From assembly GCF_017875235.1 (NCBI RefSeq), contig NZ_JAGGMI010000019.1, positions 1 to 64,000 of the forward strand: a stretch of DNA of 64,000 nucleotides, written 5' to 3'. This DNA is from Asticcacaulis solisilvae (GTDB taxonomy: Bacteria; Pseudomonadota; Alphaproteobacteria; Caulobacterales; Caulobacteraceae). Below, in pieces: positions 28,118 to 37,133 of the stretch (position 1 is its first letter; every line of letters starts with the position of its first letter). Both the position numbers and the translations under genes were made by a program. The notes beneath the pieces were generated by a model. That model worked only from the letters and a program-made list of their open reading frames with translations, was not told the origin of the DNA and searched no databases.

Positions 28118-28260
28118 TCCCCCTTCCGTCATTTGCTCCGCAAATGCCACCTTCCCCGTAAACGGGGAAGGAACGAGTGGAGCTTAGCTTGCATTTTCTT
28201 TCCCCGTTTTGACTGCCGCCGAGGCCGGGGAAGGTGGACGCGAAGCGGACGGTAGGGGGA
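28118..28260. repeat. MITE/REP-like palindromic element
   Basis: The ends are near-perfect inverted repeats, TCCCCCTTCCGTC (28118-28130) and GACGGTAGGGGGA (28248-28260). A second perfect pair, CCACCTTCCCCG (28147-28158) and CGGGGAAGGTGG (28226-28237), is nested inside, with a tight hairpin CCTTCCCCGT/ACGGGGAAGG at 28150-28171. It has no coding content. It fills the gap between TonB receptor 3 and the lipoprotein gene. Confidence 0.7.
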
Positions 28261-28313
28261 ATTTTCGACGTCACAATATTAAGCCGGGGGGCAATCATAA
28301 AGCAGGAGAGGGC

Positions 28314-29774
28314 ATGACCAAGTCAGTGTCCAAAGCGAAACCGCGCTTCATCGCCCTTTCATCTGTGCTGGGCTTGAGCCTTGTCGCCTGTGGCGGCGGG
28401 TCGGGAACGGCGCATTCGGCCGCGTCCGAAGGTACGCCCCCATCGTCCTCGGCCGCCGTTATCGCCGTTTTCAAACCTAGCGATGCCGATTTCGCCAATC
28501 CGGAGCGCGGCTTCTACCGCGCGGCCCAGTCCGACTTCGATCAGCTTACCGCCGCCAGCGTCGCGGAAGCCTATGCGGCCGGTTTCCGGCTGATGTATGT
28601 CCGCATCAATCTCGAACGCTATCGCGACGCCGATATTCCGGCCGCCTATCTGGACCGGCTTGAGGCCGCCTTTGCGACGGCGCGCGCCGGTGGTGTCAAG
28701 CTGATCGTGCGGGCGACCTATAACTATCCGCGCGGCGAGACCGAATACCGCGACGCCCAGGACGCGCCGCTGGCGCGAGTGAAGGGACACCTCCTCCAGC
28801 TCAAGCCGGTGTTCAGTCGCAATGCCGATGTGATCAGCGTCGTCCAGGCCGGCTTTATCGGCGCCTGGGGCGAATGGCACACCTCGTCCAACAATCTGAC
28901 GACGCCCGACAACCGCACCCGGATCCGGGACGCGCTGCTCGATGCCGTGCCGGCGACGCGCTTTATCCAGTTCCGCTATCCGCCCTATCTGCAGGACTGG
29001 ACGCCCGGCCTGCCGGCGCTCGATAAGGCGGTCACAGGCGCTTTTCGCCTGGGTTTTCACAACGACTGCTTCCTGGCCAGCCAGACCGATGTCGGCACCT
29101 TTGACGAAGATGCCGCTGCGCGCGCCGGCCAGCAAGCCTATCTCGATCAACTCGGTGACCTGGCGCCTTTCGGTGGCGAAACCTGCAACCCGGCGGACGA
29201 TCCCGGCGCCACGCCGCGCACGGCCTGCGCCGATATTCTGGCCGAGGGCGCGCGTTATAACCTGACCTATCTCAATGACGGCTATTACCGCCGCCTGTTC
29301 CACGACAACTGGACAAAGGAAGGCTGCATGGCCGAGGTCCGGCGCAGCATGGGCTATCGGCTCGGCCTGGTCAGCGTCAGCCATCCCACCGCCGCCACGC
29401 GCGGGAGCGATCTGACCTTGCAGATCGTAGTGCGCAATTCCGGCTGGGCGCGGCTTTACAATCCGCGCCCGATCCAAGTTGTCCTGCGCGATCCGGTCTC
29501 CGGCGCCTTGCGTCGCATCGAAGCGCGTGGCGCCGATGCCCGGCGCTGGCTGCCGGGCGCCGAAGCCACCGAGACCCTGACTATCACCCTGCCGGCCGAT
29601 GTGGCGGTGGGAACGAAGGAGATGTGGCTGGCCTTGCCCGACGCCGACAGCCGCCTTGGCAACGACGGCCGTTATGCCATCCGGCCAGCCAATGCCGACG
29701 ACCCCGCGATCGGCCAGGGATGGGACGCCACCTTTGGCGCCTTCGCCCTGGGCACCAAGATCGATATCCGTTGA
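28314..29774 (+). CDS. DUF4874/DUF4832 lipoprotein, glycosidase-like
   Basis: A 486-residue protein starting at ATG 28314 after AGGAGAGGGC. A lipoprotein signal ends in LSLVACGGG, so it is membrane-anchored. The N-terminal part (about residues 45-230) reads FANPERGFYRAAQSDFD, LMYVRINLERYRDADIPA and QAGFIGAWGEWHTSSNN, the DUF4874 pattern of a TIM-barrel-like fold. The C-terminal DUF4832 part (about 235-430) has GFHNDCFLASQTDVGTF, YLNDGYYRRLF and a beta-sandwich tail. The conserved WGEWH and NDGYY acids suggest a glycoside hydrolase, but the activity of this family is not known to me. It sits between TonB receptor 3 and an amidohydrolase. Confidence 0.8.
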   Translation: MTKSVSKAKPRFIALSSVLGLSLVACGGGSGTAHSAASEGTPPSSSAAVIAVFKPSDADFANPERGFYRAAQSDFDQLTAASVAEAYAAGFRLMYVRINLERYRDADIPAAYLDRLEAAFATARAGGVKLIVRATYNYPRGETEYRDAQDAPLARVKGHLLQLKPVFSRNADVISVVQAGFIGAWGEWHTSSNNLTTPDNRTRIRDALLDAVPATRFIQFRYPPYLQDWTPGLPALDKAVTGAFRLGFHNDCFLASQTDVGTFDEDAAARAGQQAYLDQLGDLAPFGGETCNPADDPGATPRTACADILAEGARYNLTYLNDGYYRRLFHDNWTKEGCMAEVRRSMGYRLGLVSVSHPTAATRGSDLTLQIVVRNSGWARLYNPRPIQVVLRDPVSGALRRIEARGADARRWLPGAEATETLTITLPADVAVGTKEMWLALPDADSRLGNDGRYAIRPANADDPAIGQGWDATFGAFALGTKIDIR

Positions 29775-29819
29775 TTGCCGCTGAAACCAAAGATAGCTTC
29801 GAAGTGTTGAGAGGGTTCC

Positions 29820-30920
29820 ATGATCATTAATCGCCGCAACGCCCTGATGGGACTGGCTGGTCTTTCCGCTGCGGGCGTGGCCGCGCCCGCTGTCGTCCGT
29901 GCCGATCAGGCAGCCTATACCGTTGACGACTTCAGGCGCGTGCGCAAGTTCGACACCCATGTCCACATCAACTGGGACAATACGGCGTTCGCCGAACAGG
30001 CCGTGGCCGACAATTTCGAGCTCCTGACCATCAATGTCGACTATCCCGACTTCCCGTCGCTGGACGCGCAGGGCAAGGTATCGTCGCTGCTCTTCAAGGC
30101 CGATCCGAAGCGGTTTCATTTCGCCACGGCCTTCAGCATGAAGGGCTTCGATCAGCCGGGCTGGGCGGAAAAGACCATCGCCCATGTCGAAGACGCCAGG
30201 GCGCGCGGGGCGCGGGGCGTCAAGGTGTGGAAGAATGTCGGCCTGATCGAGCGCGACGCATCGGGCAACCTGATCATGCTTGATGACGTGCGGTTCGATC
30301 CCGTCATCAAGCGTATCGAAGAACTGGGCATGGTCTTCATCAACCACCAGGGCGAGCCGCGCAACTGCTGGCTGCCGCTTGACCAGATGACGACCAAGAA
30401 CGACAAGGCCTATTTCAGCAACCATCCGAACTACTATATGTACATGCATCCGGAAGGGCCGTCGTACGAGCACCTGATGGCGGTGCGCGACGACTTTCTC
30501 GATCGCCATCCGAAGCTGAACTTCATGGGCGCGCATATGGCCAGCCTGGAGTGGAGCGTCGATGCCCTGTCGGCCTTCCTCGACCGCTTCCCCAATGCGA
30601 CGGCGGAAACGGCGGCGCGCATGGGCCAGTTGCAGTACCAGTCGCACCGCGAATACGACAAGGTGCGCAACTTCTTCCTGAAGTACCAGGATCGCATTCT
30701 CTACGGCTCGGACCTGACGATGAATCCGGACGCCGATCCGGCTGGGATTCGCAAGGAGATCCATGACGCCTGGCTTTCGCACTGGCGCTATCTGGCGACC
30801 GGCGATACGCAAGCGATCTGGGACCTCGATGCCGACGTGAAGGGACTGGCCCTGCCGAAGCCGGTGATCGATAAGATTTTCTACGGCAATGCGCGAAGGG
30901 TGTTGGGACTGAAGACTTAG
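29820..30920 (+). CDS. Tat-exported amidohydrolase (amidohydrolase_2 family)
   Basis: A 366-residue protein with a twin-arginine type leader (INRRNALMGLAGLSAAGV, cleavage near VRA), so it is probably periplasmic. The metal-dependent TIM-barrel shows KFDTHVHIN (HxH metal ligands, about residues 43-48), GVKVWKN, a His in MGAHMAS and an Asp in LYGSDLT, the set expected for amidohydrolase_2 enzymes such as decarboxylases and lactonases. Substrate is unknown; a lactone or uronate-derived compound would fit a sugar locus (inference). Its stop codon TAG is also the first triplet of a dispersed palindromic repeat. Confidence 0.8.
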   Translation: MIINRRNALMGLAGLSAAGVAAPAVVRADQAAYTVDDFRRVRKFDTHVHINWDNTAFAEQAVADNFELLTINVDYPDFPSLDAQGKVSSLLFKADPKRFHFATAFSMKGFDQPGWAEKTIAHVEDARARGARGVKVWKNVGLIERDASGNLIMLDDVRFDPVIKRIEELGMVFINHQGEPRNCWLPLDQMTTKNDKAYFSNHPNYYMYMHPEGPSYEHLMAVRDDFLDRHPKLNFMGAHMASLEWSVDALSAFLDRFPNATAETAARMGQLQYQSHREYDKVRNFFLKYQDRILYGSDLTMNPDADPAGIRKEIHDAWLSHWRYLATGDTQAIWDLDADVKGLALPKPVIDKIFYGNARRVLGLKT

Positions 30921-31035
30921 AGCGATATGGCGAAAAGTGCCAAGATGCGTTTTTTGGGGTTTTCGCCTTAAATATCGCGACAAAACAAAAACTCAGATCG
31001 GTATGATGTTTCCACTTAAAATCATACGGATCTAG
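30918..31035. repeat. Dispersed palindromic intergenic repeat, copy 2
   Basis: It shares TAGAGCGATATGGCGAAAAG and the TATCGCGACAAAACAAAA segment with 24951-25054, and ends in the same AGATCGGTATGAT stem with one mismatch in the right arm (ATCATACGGATCT). It begins at the stop codon of the amidohydrolase and may act as its transcript end. Confidence 0.85.
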
Positions 31036-31064
31036 CCTTCTACCTCCCCAGATCCAATAGATTT

Positions 31065-31239
31065 GGGGAGGGGGACCGCACGGGAGAGACATTGCGCGAA
31101 GCAATGGCGAACAAGATGTGGTGGTGGGGATTCTTGCTTGGGCCACGTATACGAAAGCGGCCGGTGAGTAGCTGATTACTATGGCAGTAAGCAAGAAATC
31201 CCACCACCACGCCGGTAAACCGGCGCGGTCCCCCTCCCC
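31065..31239. repeat. Nested inverted-repeat element (MITE-like)
   Basis: The outer arms are a perfect 15-bp pair, GGGGAGGGGGACCGC (31065-31079) and GCGGTCCCCCTCCCC (31225-31239). Inner arms of 20 bp (31119-31138 and 31191-31210, GTGGTGGTGGG.../...CCCACCACCAC) match with two differences. There is no coding content. Together with 30918-31035 it fills the 350-bp gap between convergent genes. Confidence 0.7.
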
Positions 31240-31270
31240 ATCGCTACGCGACAGGGAGGAGTGATCAGAG

Positions 31271-33160
31271 TCAATTCACCAGCTTCGCCTCGCCCCAGGT
31301 GACGGGCTGGCCGTCAGGGCCGGTGGCGACCAGTTCAACAACCTCTACGCCGGCGATGTCGGCGGACAACGTCGCAGCGGTCGCGCCAAAGGCCAGATCA
31401 CCGCTTTCCGCCAGCTTCCTGCCGTCGCCGTAAACTGCGAAGCGTACGGTCTGACTGTTATTGACACCGGAATCGTTGACGCCGACACGGGCCTCGAAAC
31501 GCTTGAATTGCTTGTTGCTGCGTATCTCCATGCGGGAATTGCTCAAGGTCCCGATGCCCGATCCAAACGCCTGACCGGCGATCGAAAGCCCTTCGCGATA
31601 AGGCGACACGTCCGCCTGCGCACCGCCCCAGCCGGTATAGGCCGGACGTTCGCCGGCATTGCGCGTGCCACTCCATTGGCCGACCATCTGGTGCACGACA
31701 GGATCGGGCGTCGGATTGACGACGCCGTCCTCGGCGACGTGGATTCGGCCAGGGATTTCGGACAGGTAGGTGCCGTCTTTCAGTTCGCGCGTGCCCGACA
31801 CTTCGAAGACCAGGGTTTCGCGTGGCAGAACGCTGAAGGTCGTCTCGTTGGTGAAGGTCGATTGCGCGCCGCTCCACAGATTCTTCAGCTTGATCTCCGA
31901 ACCCGCCGCCATCTTGAGGTGGCTGGCGATCAGGTTGACATCAGCCTTCAACAGGCCGCGATTGAAGATGGCGACCGCCTTGGTGTTGCTGTCGGCAAGC
32001 GTCTTGACGAAGATCTGCACGTCATCGCTGTCGTAGGCCAGCACGGCCTGGTGGCCGCCGGAATCCTGGTTGACGCGAACGAGGTCGGCATTGCCCCAGA
32101 TGTCCAGTAAAGACTTGGGCGCATTGCGCAGATCATAGCCGATGATCAGCGGCGCATTGATCATGGCCCACAGCGAAAAGTGCGACCGCGCCTCGGTCAG
32201 GTGGTTCTGGTCGAAATCGCCATGGCCGATGAAGAGCATGTCCGGATCGTTCCACGCGCCCGGCCGGGCGTAGAGCGCGCGCGTCGAGGCCGAATCGAAG
32301 GTGTGCAGCATGCGCGTCCACGTCGGCGTGATGTCGCCACTGGTCCGCCACAGATTGCCGACTTCATTGCCCCAGGACCGGACATCGGCTGTGCCCCAGT
32401 TGCAGATCGAATAGACGTAATCCTTGTCGGGATTGTACTTGGCGATCGCCGTGCCGATGTCCTTATAGATGTTGCGGACCTCATCGACCTTGGTGCGGCC
32501 GATATAGTTGCTGTCGATCAGGGGCGGGAAGGGCTTATAATTATGCGTCTTCACGATCTCGCGGTCGGCGCCATAGACGTTCAGCCCGCAGGCATCGACC
32601 TTGATATAGTCAAAGCCCCATTCCTTGAAATAAAGCGCGATGTCCTTGTCGACATTGCCGTACAGGCCAACCTGACGCTCGGCTGTGTCGCCTTCGGGCA
32701 GGTTGGGCGAATGCAGGTCGTAGGCCTGTGAGCAGGCATTGTAGCCCGCATCACTATAGATACCGGCCTTCAGCCCCATGCTGTGCAGGCGGTCGGTGAA
32801 GGGACGGAAGCTGGTTTCACCCTTGCCCTTTGGCTTGGCCGAGGGAAATATCTGGGTTCGGATGATCATGCGGCCGTCGCTCTTGCGCCGCTTCAGCCAC
32901 CAGCCGTCATCGATATTGACATAACGATAGCCGAGCTTCGCCAGGCCGCTGTCGACCAGCTTCTGCGCCGCGCCCATGACCTTGTCTTCGTCGACCTCCG
33001 TGCGGAAGGCGTTCCATGAACTCCAGCCCATCGGTGGCGTGGGCGCATTGCCGATGCTGGGCGCGGTCCATTTGCCCGCTGGAGCAAGGCCGTTTTCCGC
33101 CGCAAAACCATGGACTGGTATTATGAGCAGGGCGCCAAGCGCGATTGTCAGGACCTTCAT
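31271..33160 (-). CDS. GH27 alpha-galactosidase/alpha-N-acetylgalactosaminidase with NPCBM domain
   Basis: A 629-residue exported enzyme. The start at 33160 follows a strong AGGAGG and opens a signal peptide (MKVLTIALGALLIIPVHGFA). The GH27 barrel (about residues 40-400) begins PPMGWSSWNAF and shows YVNIDDGWW, the nucleophile Asp in YIKVDACG and the acid/base Asp in GAWNDPDML. A Greek-key domain follows, then an NPCBM carbohydrate-binding module (about 475-625; WSGTRNAGERPAYTGWGG, RFEARVGVND). It is divergent from TonB receptor 4. Given the AgaS/KbaZ genes further along, the sugar removed may be Gal or GalNAc; sequence alone does not decide. Confidence 0.92.
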   Translation of the reverse strand: MKVLTIALGALLIIPVHGFAAENGLAPAGKWTAPSIGNAPTPPMGWSSWNAFRTEVDEDKVMGAAQKLVDSGLAKLGYRYVNIDDGWWLKRRKSDGRMIIRTQIFPSAKPKGKGETSFRPFTDRLHSMGLKAGIYSDAGYNACSQAYDLHSPNLPEGDTAERQVGLYGNVDKDIALYFKEWGFDYIKVDACGLNVYGADREIVKTHNYKPFPPLIDSNYIGRTKVDEVRNIYKDIGTAIAKYNPDKDYVYSICNWGTADVRSWGNEVGNLWRTSGDITPTWTRMLHTFDSASTRALYARPGAWNDPDMLFIGHGDFDQNHLTEARSHFSLWAMINAPLIIGYDLRNAPKSLLDIWGNADLVRVNQDSGGHQAVLAYDSDDVQIFVKTLADSNTKAVAIFNRGLLKADVNLIASHLKMAAGSEIKLKNLWSGAQSTFTNETTFSVLPRETLVFEVSGTRELKDGTYLSEIPGRIHVAEDGVVNPTPDPVVHQMVGQWSGTRNAGERPAYTGWGGAQADVSPYREGLSIAGQAFGSGIGTLSNSRMEIRSNKQFKRFEARVGVNDSGVNNSQTVRFAVYGDGRKLAESGDLAFGATAATLSADIAGVEVVELVATGPDGQPVTWGEAKLVN

Positions 33161-33660
33161 GAGCCGCCTCCTGTTTGTACGATAATTGCGAGCTTCACAT
33201 TTTTGCGGAGAGCGATCAACAAGCGAAGGATAAAAATTTCGTTTTATTTGTCTTGCGTACCCCTTCGCATATTGTGACGGCGGTCGATGAGATGTGTCCT
33301 GCGGCACGAAATACAGGTTTTTCACCTGTGAATACGGCCGTGCCGGGTTTAAAGGCTGCATGCGTGTGAAAAATATCAATTAAAACAATTGAAGCGGCAT
33401 TTTTCGAGGCGGCTTGGCAAGCGGTGTCATACGCTTTTCCACGCGAAGACACCAGCTTCCGAAGACGGGCGGATGTATTTTGTATGATATATATGTGTCT
33501 TTTATGTTGCGGTATATTGCGATTGTGAATGGTTTCGCAACTTAATGCTGGACGAAAAATGTGCGTGATATAAATCGAAAAGCAATGTTAGCTTCGTTTG
33601 TTTTCGGGTGACGAAAACGCGGGCCGCAGATATAACCTTATAACGAAAAGGGCGACGGAG
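33161..33660. promoter_or_regulatory. Divergent control region with T-rich TTTCGTTT motifs
   Basis: These 500 gene-free bp separate the GH27 gene and TonB receptor 4. TTTCGTTTTATTTGTC (33237-33252) lies about 77 bp upstream of the GH27 start, and GCTTCGTTTGTTTTCGG (33591-33607) about 55 bp upstream of the receptor start. The same motif type occurs before the GH36 and kbaZ genes. They look like operators of the AgaR-like regulator at 38786. The 33470-33540 part is AT-rich (TATGATATATATG). Confidence 0.5.
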
Positions 33661-36600
33661 ATGAGGATATCCAAAACAGCGGGCGTTTCGGTTGTGACAC
33701 TGGTCATGGCGGCCTCGGGCCTGTGCGCGCCGGCGGCATTCGCGCAGGATACGGCGGCTGCGGATGAGGAACCGCAGTCGGAAGTCGTGGTGGTCGGTAC
33801 GCGCAAGGCGCTGAAGACGGCCCAGGACATCAAGCGCAACGCGGACACGGTCGTCGATTCGATCACCGCCACCGATATCGGCGCCTTCCCGGACAAGTCG
33901 GTCGCCGAGGCGCTGCAGCGTGTGCCGGGCGTCTCGGTCATCCGTTCGGCCGCCAAGGACGACGTGATGCACTATTCGGCCGAGCCGTCGGGCGTCATCA
34001 TTCGCGGCTTGCCCCAGGTCCGCTCCGAGTTCAACGGCCGCGATACTTTCAGCGCCACTTCGGGCTATGGCCTGTCGTGGTCGGACGTCCCGCCGGAAAT
34101 GATGGCGGGCGTCGATACCTACAAGAACATGACGGCGGAAATGATCGAGGGTGGCATTGCCGGCTCCGTCAACCTGCGCACGCGCACGCCCTTCGACAGC
34201 AAGGGCCGCGTCCTGGCCGCCTCGGCCGAAGCCAACTATGGCAATTTCAGCGAATCGATCACCCCCAGCCTGTCAGCGCTCTACTCGGATCGCTGGCAGA
34301 CCGATATCGGCGAATTTGGCCTGCTGCTCAACGGCGCTTACTCCAAGACCGACACGACCAGCCACGCCCTGACCATCCCGCGCATGGTGGTGTTCGCGCC
34401 CGGCACCTATACGGCTGAGACCAACTATATTCCGTCGGGCATCGCCTTCAACAAGACCGACTATGAGCGTACCCGCGAAGGCGTATCTTTGGCGGCGCAG
34501 TGGCAGAACAACGACCGCACCATGCGGGCGACCCTGCAATATAACAGCACCAAGTACGAGAACACCTGGAACGAAGACCAACTGATCAGCTACTGGTTCT
34601 GGGTCGATCCGGCGTCGACGACGCACTCGACCGTCTGGAACGATCCGGCGCAGATCGCGCCGCCCGACGCGCCGGGCCTCGGCTTCAATGAAGCCGGCGG
34701 CGGGACGCCCTACACCTTCGGATCGGATGGTCTGTTCCAGAATGGCGTCATTACCCGTTCCAAGGGTGGATGGGGCTATGGTGCGATCGACTGGTCGACC
34801 GGCACCTCATATGTCCCCGGCTCGACCGATCAGTACGGCACCTATGACCAGTTCGGCGTCGCCCTGCCGGTCATTCAGCCCTGTATCAAGTCGGACGTCA
34901 GCCACGCCAATCAGGATTGCCGCGGCGCGCCGATCGTCAACACGGCGACGCGCTATTCGCACGAAACGCGCAAGATCGACGACGTCTCGCTGAACTTCGT
35001 CTGGGACGCGACCGACAAACTGCGCTTCAACTTCGATGCCCAGATGGTCAAGGCCACGACCTATAATTACGACATCACCTTCGAATTCACGACCTATGCC
35101 GACCTGGGTCTCGACCTGACCGGCAAGTATCCGGCCTTAAGCCTGCTCAAGCCGTCGGGTTACAATGTCATCGGCACCGATCCCCTTTCCGATGCGCGCA
35201 ACTATTCGCCGGAATCAGCGATGGACCACATCACCGACAGCGAAGGCGAACTGAAGGCGGTCCGCGCCGACATGGCCTACGAATTCGAAGGAACGTGGCT
35301 GGATGCCCTGCGCGCCGGTGTCCGCTTCGCCGACCGCAAGCAGACCCACCTGTGGTCGTCCTATAACTGGGCCAGCATCGCTTCCGACTGGGGCGTCAAC
35401 CCGGCCGATTCGTGGTTCCTTGACTCCAAGCGCACCACCAATCCCGACGGTTCGGTCAAGTTCCAGGGCTATGAGCCGGGCTATTACGAGACGCGGGAAT
35501 TCGGCGGCGACATGTTTGGCGGCGATCAGCTGAGCCACAACCAGTTCGTCTTTATGTCGCACGACATTATCTCGAACCCCGAAGAACTGGCCAAGCGCTT
35601 CGCCATCTCAGGTCAGACCGACGAGGGCGGCACGGCGTCCTCGGGCTGGAACCCGATCTGCGAACGCCCGAACGAGGTGGCCGACAGCTGCTTCACCGCC
35701 GGCGAACGCCTGCAGGTCCGTGAAAAGACCGACTCGGCCTATGTCATGCTGAAGTTCGGTGGCGCGGACGCCATGATCGGCGATTTCAGCGTCTCGGGCA
35801 ATGCTGGCGTTCGCTTCGTCAACACGACGGTCGAAAGCCTGGGCGCGGTCAACTTCGCCACGCCGTTCACCGCCGGCCAGCTTGTCTGTACGCCGCTGAC
35901 GCCGGAACAGATCGCCGCGCTGGGGCCCAACCAGTACGCCATATCGCCGGGCTGCCTGGCGGCGGCATCGACAGAAGACCAGGCCTTCTCCAATGGCGGC
36001 AGTGCGGTGTCGAACGTCACGACGACGCACAAGAACGTCCTGCCCAGCTTCAACCTGCGCGTCGGCGTCGCCGACGACTGGTTCGTGCGTTTTGCAGCAT
36101 CGCGCGCCATCTCCAAGCCCGATATCGGCCTGCTGCGCAATTTCATGACCCTGAACCGCAGCTTTATCGACCAGGCCGACATCGTCGCCGGCAATCCAAA
36201 CCTGGTGCTCAATAGCGCCGGCCAGCCGGTCAGCTACAAGTTCGGCTATACCGGCACGACGGGCAATCCGCGCCTGAAGCCGGTCAAGGCGGATCAGTTC
36301 GACCTGGCGGTGGAAAACTACTTCGATACGGTGGGTTCGATGAGCTTCACTCTGTTCTACAAGAAGTTCGACGACTACATCCAGAACGGCACCTTCGTCA
36401 TTCCGTACACCAACAATGGCGTGACGCGTGATGTGGTGGTGACCGGGCCGGTCAACGGCGAAGGCGCGACGATCAAGGGCTTCGAAGCCGCCTATCAGCG
36501 CTACTTCACCTTCCTGCCGGCGCCGTTTGACGGCCTGGGCGTTCAGGCCAACTACACCCACATCAAGAATTCGGGTGTCAAGAACGCCAATCTGATCGTC

Positions 36601-37023
36601 GACAGCGACGGCGGTGTCGCCACGGCGCGTTCGGCCCAGTCGGGCATGATCAATGCCGGCCGCCTGGAGAACCTGTCGGACGACGCCTACAACCTGATCG
36701 TCATGTACGAAAAGGGCAAGGTCGGCGCCCGTCTGGCTTATAACTGGCGCTCGGAATACGTGTCGTCGGTCAATGACTGCTGTATCGGCTTCCCGGTGTG
36801 GAACGACGCCGAAGGTTTCCTTGATGCTTCATTCCGTTACGCGCTGACGAACAATATCGAACTGAGCGTTCAGGGCAGCAACCTGCTCGGCACCGAGGTT
36901 CGCATCCGTCAGCAGGTCGCGGGTCCCACGAACCTGGCGCCGAACACCGAAGCCAAGTTCATGCCGGCCGGCTGGTTCGAGTATGACAAGCGTATTCAGG
37001 TCGGCGTGCGCTTCAAGTATTAG
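33661..37023 (+). CDS. TonB-dependent outer-membrane receptor 4
   Basis: At 1120 residues this is the largest receptor of the window. ATG 33661 follows GGGCGACGGAG and begins the signal peptide MRISKTAGVSVVTLVMAASG, with cleavage after AFA. EVVVVGTRKALKTAQ precedes the plug (about residues 45-200; VVDSITATDIGAFPDKSVAE, RVPGVSVIRSAAKDD, NMTAEMIEGGIAGSVNLRT). The barrel has long extracellular loops with several cysteines and ends VQGVRFKY-like (IQVGVRFKY). It is followed by an intrinsic terminator and the second halogenase, and is divergent from the GH27 gene. It likely imports alpha-galactosyl or GalNAc oligosaccharides (inference from neighbours). Confidence 0.93.
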   Translation: MRISKTAGVSVVTLVMAASGLCAPAAFAQDTAAADEEPQSEVVVVGTRKALKTAQDIKRNADTVVDSITATDIGAFPDKSVAEALQRVPGVSVIRSAAKDDVMHYSAEPSGVIIRGLPQVRSEFNGRDTFSATSGYGLSWSDVPPEMMAGVDTYKNMTAEMIEGGIAGSVNLRTRTPFDSKGRVLAASAEANYGNFSESITPSLSALYSDRWQTDIGEFGLLLNGAYSKTDTTSHALTIPRMVVFAPGTYTAETNYIPSGIAFNKTDYERTREGVSLAAQWQNNDRTMRATLQYNSTKYENTWNEDQLISYWFWVDPASTTHSTVWNDPAQIAPPDAPGLGFNEAGGGTPYTFGSDGLFQNGVITRSKGGWGYGAIDWSTGTSYVPGSTDQYGTYDQFGVALPVIQPCIKSDVSHANQDCRGAPIVNTATRYSHETRKIDDVSLNFVWDATDKLRFNFDAQMVKATTYNYDITFEFTTYADLGLDLTGKYPALSLLKPSGYNVIGTDPLSDARNYSPESAMDHITDSEGELKAVRADMAYEFEGTWLDALRAGVRFADRKQTHLWSSYNWASIASDWGVNPADSWFLDSKRTTNPDGSVKFQGYEPGYYETREFGGDMFGGDQLSHNQFVFMSHDIISNPEELAKRFAISGQTDEGGTASSGWNPICERPNEVADSCFTAGERLQVREKTDSAYVMLKFGGADAMIGDFSVSGNAGVRFVNTTVESLGAVNFATPFTAGQLVCTPLTPEQIAALGPNQYAISPGCLAAASTEDQAFSNGGSAVSNVTTTHKNVLPSFNLRVGVADDWFVRFAASRAISKPDIGLLRNFMTLNRSFIDQADIVAGNPNLVLNSAGQPVSYKFGYTGTTGNPRLKPVKADQFDLAVENYFDTVGSMSFTLFYKKFDDYIQNGTFVIPYTNNGVTRDVVVTGPVNGEGATIKGFEAAYQRYFTFLPAPFDGLGVQANYTHIKNSGVKNANLIVDSDGGVATARSAQSGMINAGRLENLSDDAYNLIVMYEKGKVGARLAYNWRSEYVSSVNDCCIGFPVWNDAEGFLDASFRYALTNNIELSVQGSNLLGTEVRIRQQVAGPTNLAPNTEAKFMPAGWFEYDKRIQVGVRFKY

Positions 37024-37069
37024 TCATTTAGCAGCTTCCCCTGGCTTCCCTCCCTAGAAGCCTGACTAA

Positions 37070-37115
37070 GGGCGGGCCGTCTTCGCTTCCCGGAGAAGAC
37101 GGTCCGCCCATTTTT
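37070..37115 (+). terminator. Intrinsic terminator between receptor 4 and halogenase 2
   Basis: GGGCGGGCCGTCTTC (37070-37084) pairs with GAAGACGGTCCGCCC (37095-37109) with one G.T position, and ATTTTTC follows. It sits between co-directional genes 110 bp apart, so halogenase expression probably depends on read-through. Confidence 0.8.
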
Positions 37116-37133
37116 CTTTTTGGAGTTCCGGTT

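Noticed and set aside
28359..30983. 874-codon open frame on the minus strand across two genes
   Set aside because: It is antisense to the DUF4874/DUF4832 and amidohydrolase genes, which have clear motifs and ribosome sites. GC-rich codon bias leaves long empty antisense frames.
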